From: Mesorhizobium sp. YM1C-6-2
Lineage (GTDB): Bacteria; Pseudomonadota; Alphaproteobacteria; Rhizobiales; Rhizobiaceae
DNA: 64,000 nt
Direction of reading: 5' to 3'
Assembly: GCF_003666685.1 (NCBI RefSeq)
Contig: NZ_RCIZ01000003.1
Span: 547,850 to 611,849, forward strand
The notes under the pieces were generated by a model. The model had not been told where the DNA came from and did no database searches. It was given only the letters and a program-made list of their open reading frames with translations. Both the position numbers and the translations under genes were made by a program. Shown piece by piece: positions 63,585 to 64,000 of the stretch (its first letter is position 1; each line of letters opens with the position of its first letter).

Positions 63585-63744
63585 CCTCGCGACGCAAGCC
63601 TTGACTGCGCAATCAAGTCCGCCATCCACTTGTTCTGCTGGAACCGACCGCTGCTTTCACGCATTCATTCCGGCGGATCCCGAACGAGGAAGAGCGGTCA
63701 TCTGAAGATGCTGTTCAAAGATCCGCCGGGCCGAGGCTTGACCG

Positions 63745-63933
63745 ATGACGGCCGACGCAAAATTCCCCTTGCCGATCGACACAGTCCCAATGGAAGCGAA
63801 GCTTGCGGAGGCAATTCCGTCCGATGGGGGCGCCTGGCAATACGAACCGAAGTGGGATGGGTTTCGCTTTCTGGCGTTCAAATCTGGAAAGACAGTCGAC
63901 ATTCGAGGGAAGTCCGGCAAGCCTGTTGATTGC
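63745..63933 (+). pseudogene. ATP-dependent DNA ligase cut off after motif I
   Basis: The frame starts MTADAKFPLPIDTVPMEAKL and reaches the ligase catalytic motif WQYEPKWDGFRFLAFKSGK, then RGKSGKPVD and an abrupt stop at 63939. A normal LigC/LigD-type enzyme would continue for more than 250 residues. The break coincides with an IS21-like end, so the gene was interrupted by insertion. Confidence 0.75.
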
Positions 63934-64000
63934 TGCTGAGAAGTGACCCGGGGTTTTCATCGAGAAGTGACCCACCGTGCGATTATGTTTCGGGTCTCAT
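63924..64000. mobile_element. Left end of an IS21-like insertion sequence (continues outside)
   Basis: Two direct copies of GAGAAGTGACCC (63938-63949 and 63962-63973) 24 bases apart are the multiple terminal repeats seen at IS21-family ends, here beginning near TGTTGATTGCTGCTGAG. The exact first base cannot be set because the target duplication partner is outside the window. Confidence 0.6.

Overview
The window looks like a chromosomal segment from a Hyphomicrobiales (Rhizobiales) alphaproteobacterium, most likely near the Phyllobacteriaceae/Mesorhizobium group. The reasons are the cell-cycle regulator TrcR, a DUF1127-type small protein, the class I aldolase-pgk-gap-tkt block, the DUF4164-zapA pair, an alphaproteobacterial RpoH, and a large set of rhizobial small-protein families (DUF982, DUF1236, DUF3606, DUF6894, DUF6958). 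No 16S rRNA gene is present, so the genus is inferred only from gene content.

Positions 1-26,800 are dense, GC-rich and mostly housekeeping. In order they hold: a truncated secreted beta-propeller protein, trcR, a GFA-type protein, a WYL regulator with a small DUF1127 gene (the same CTCCTGAC-N8-GTCAGGAG operator lies upstream of both), an SDR dehydrogenase, a 1-Cys peroxiredoxin, an ETHE1-like persulfide dioxygenase-rhodanese, the minus-strand central-carbon block (fructose-bisphosphate aldolase, pgk, gap, tkt) with a K+/H+ antiporter and a bestrophin channel inside it, a LysR/aldo-keto reductase divergent pair, DUF4164-zapA, a cluster of a lone Prim-Pol domain protein and two double-domain glycosyltransferases, rpoH, an RluD-type pseudouridine synthase, DUF6476, a VOC protein and tRNA-Glu(CTC).

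From the tRNA to position 64,000 the character changes. Genes are short, often hypothetical and loosely packed, with pseudogenes, duplicated fragments and an IS end. Recognisable stress functions sit among them: XRE-cupin regulator, fasciclin, DUF378, TspO, a HWE/HisKA_2 histidine kinase, DUF488, an SRAP (YedK/HMCES-type) operon, an ATP-dependent DNA ligase, two Hsp20 genes with a ROSE-like RNA thermometer, Usg, a CIRCE-controlled groESL operon, an Omp25/31-type beta-barrel, a PRC-barrel protein, a large-subunit catalase with an isochorismatase-fold partner, a DUF892 ferritin-like protein, and at the right edge a second ATP-dependent ligase cut by an IS21-like end.

The most unusual content is in 39.7-57.8 kb. 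At least eight divergent members of one family of 70-90 aa helical proteins are scattered there. Four of them sit next to a tiny (27-39 aa) single-pass membrane peptide or its remnant. One such module, with a DUF982 gene, is duplicated 11.5 kb away and decaying in the second copy. Other small genes have damaged second copies in the same zone. I read this as an actively duplicating and decaying small-protein nursery attached to a stress-gene island. The shared core, adjacency and decay are read directly from the sequence; any toxin-antitoxin or stress role is inference.
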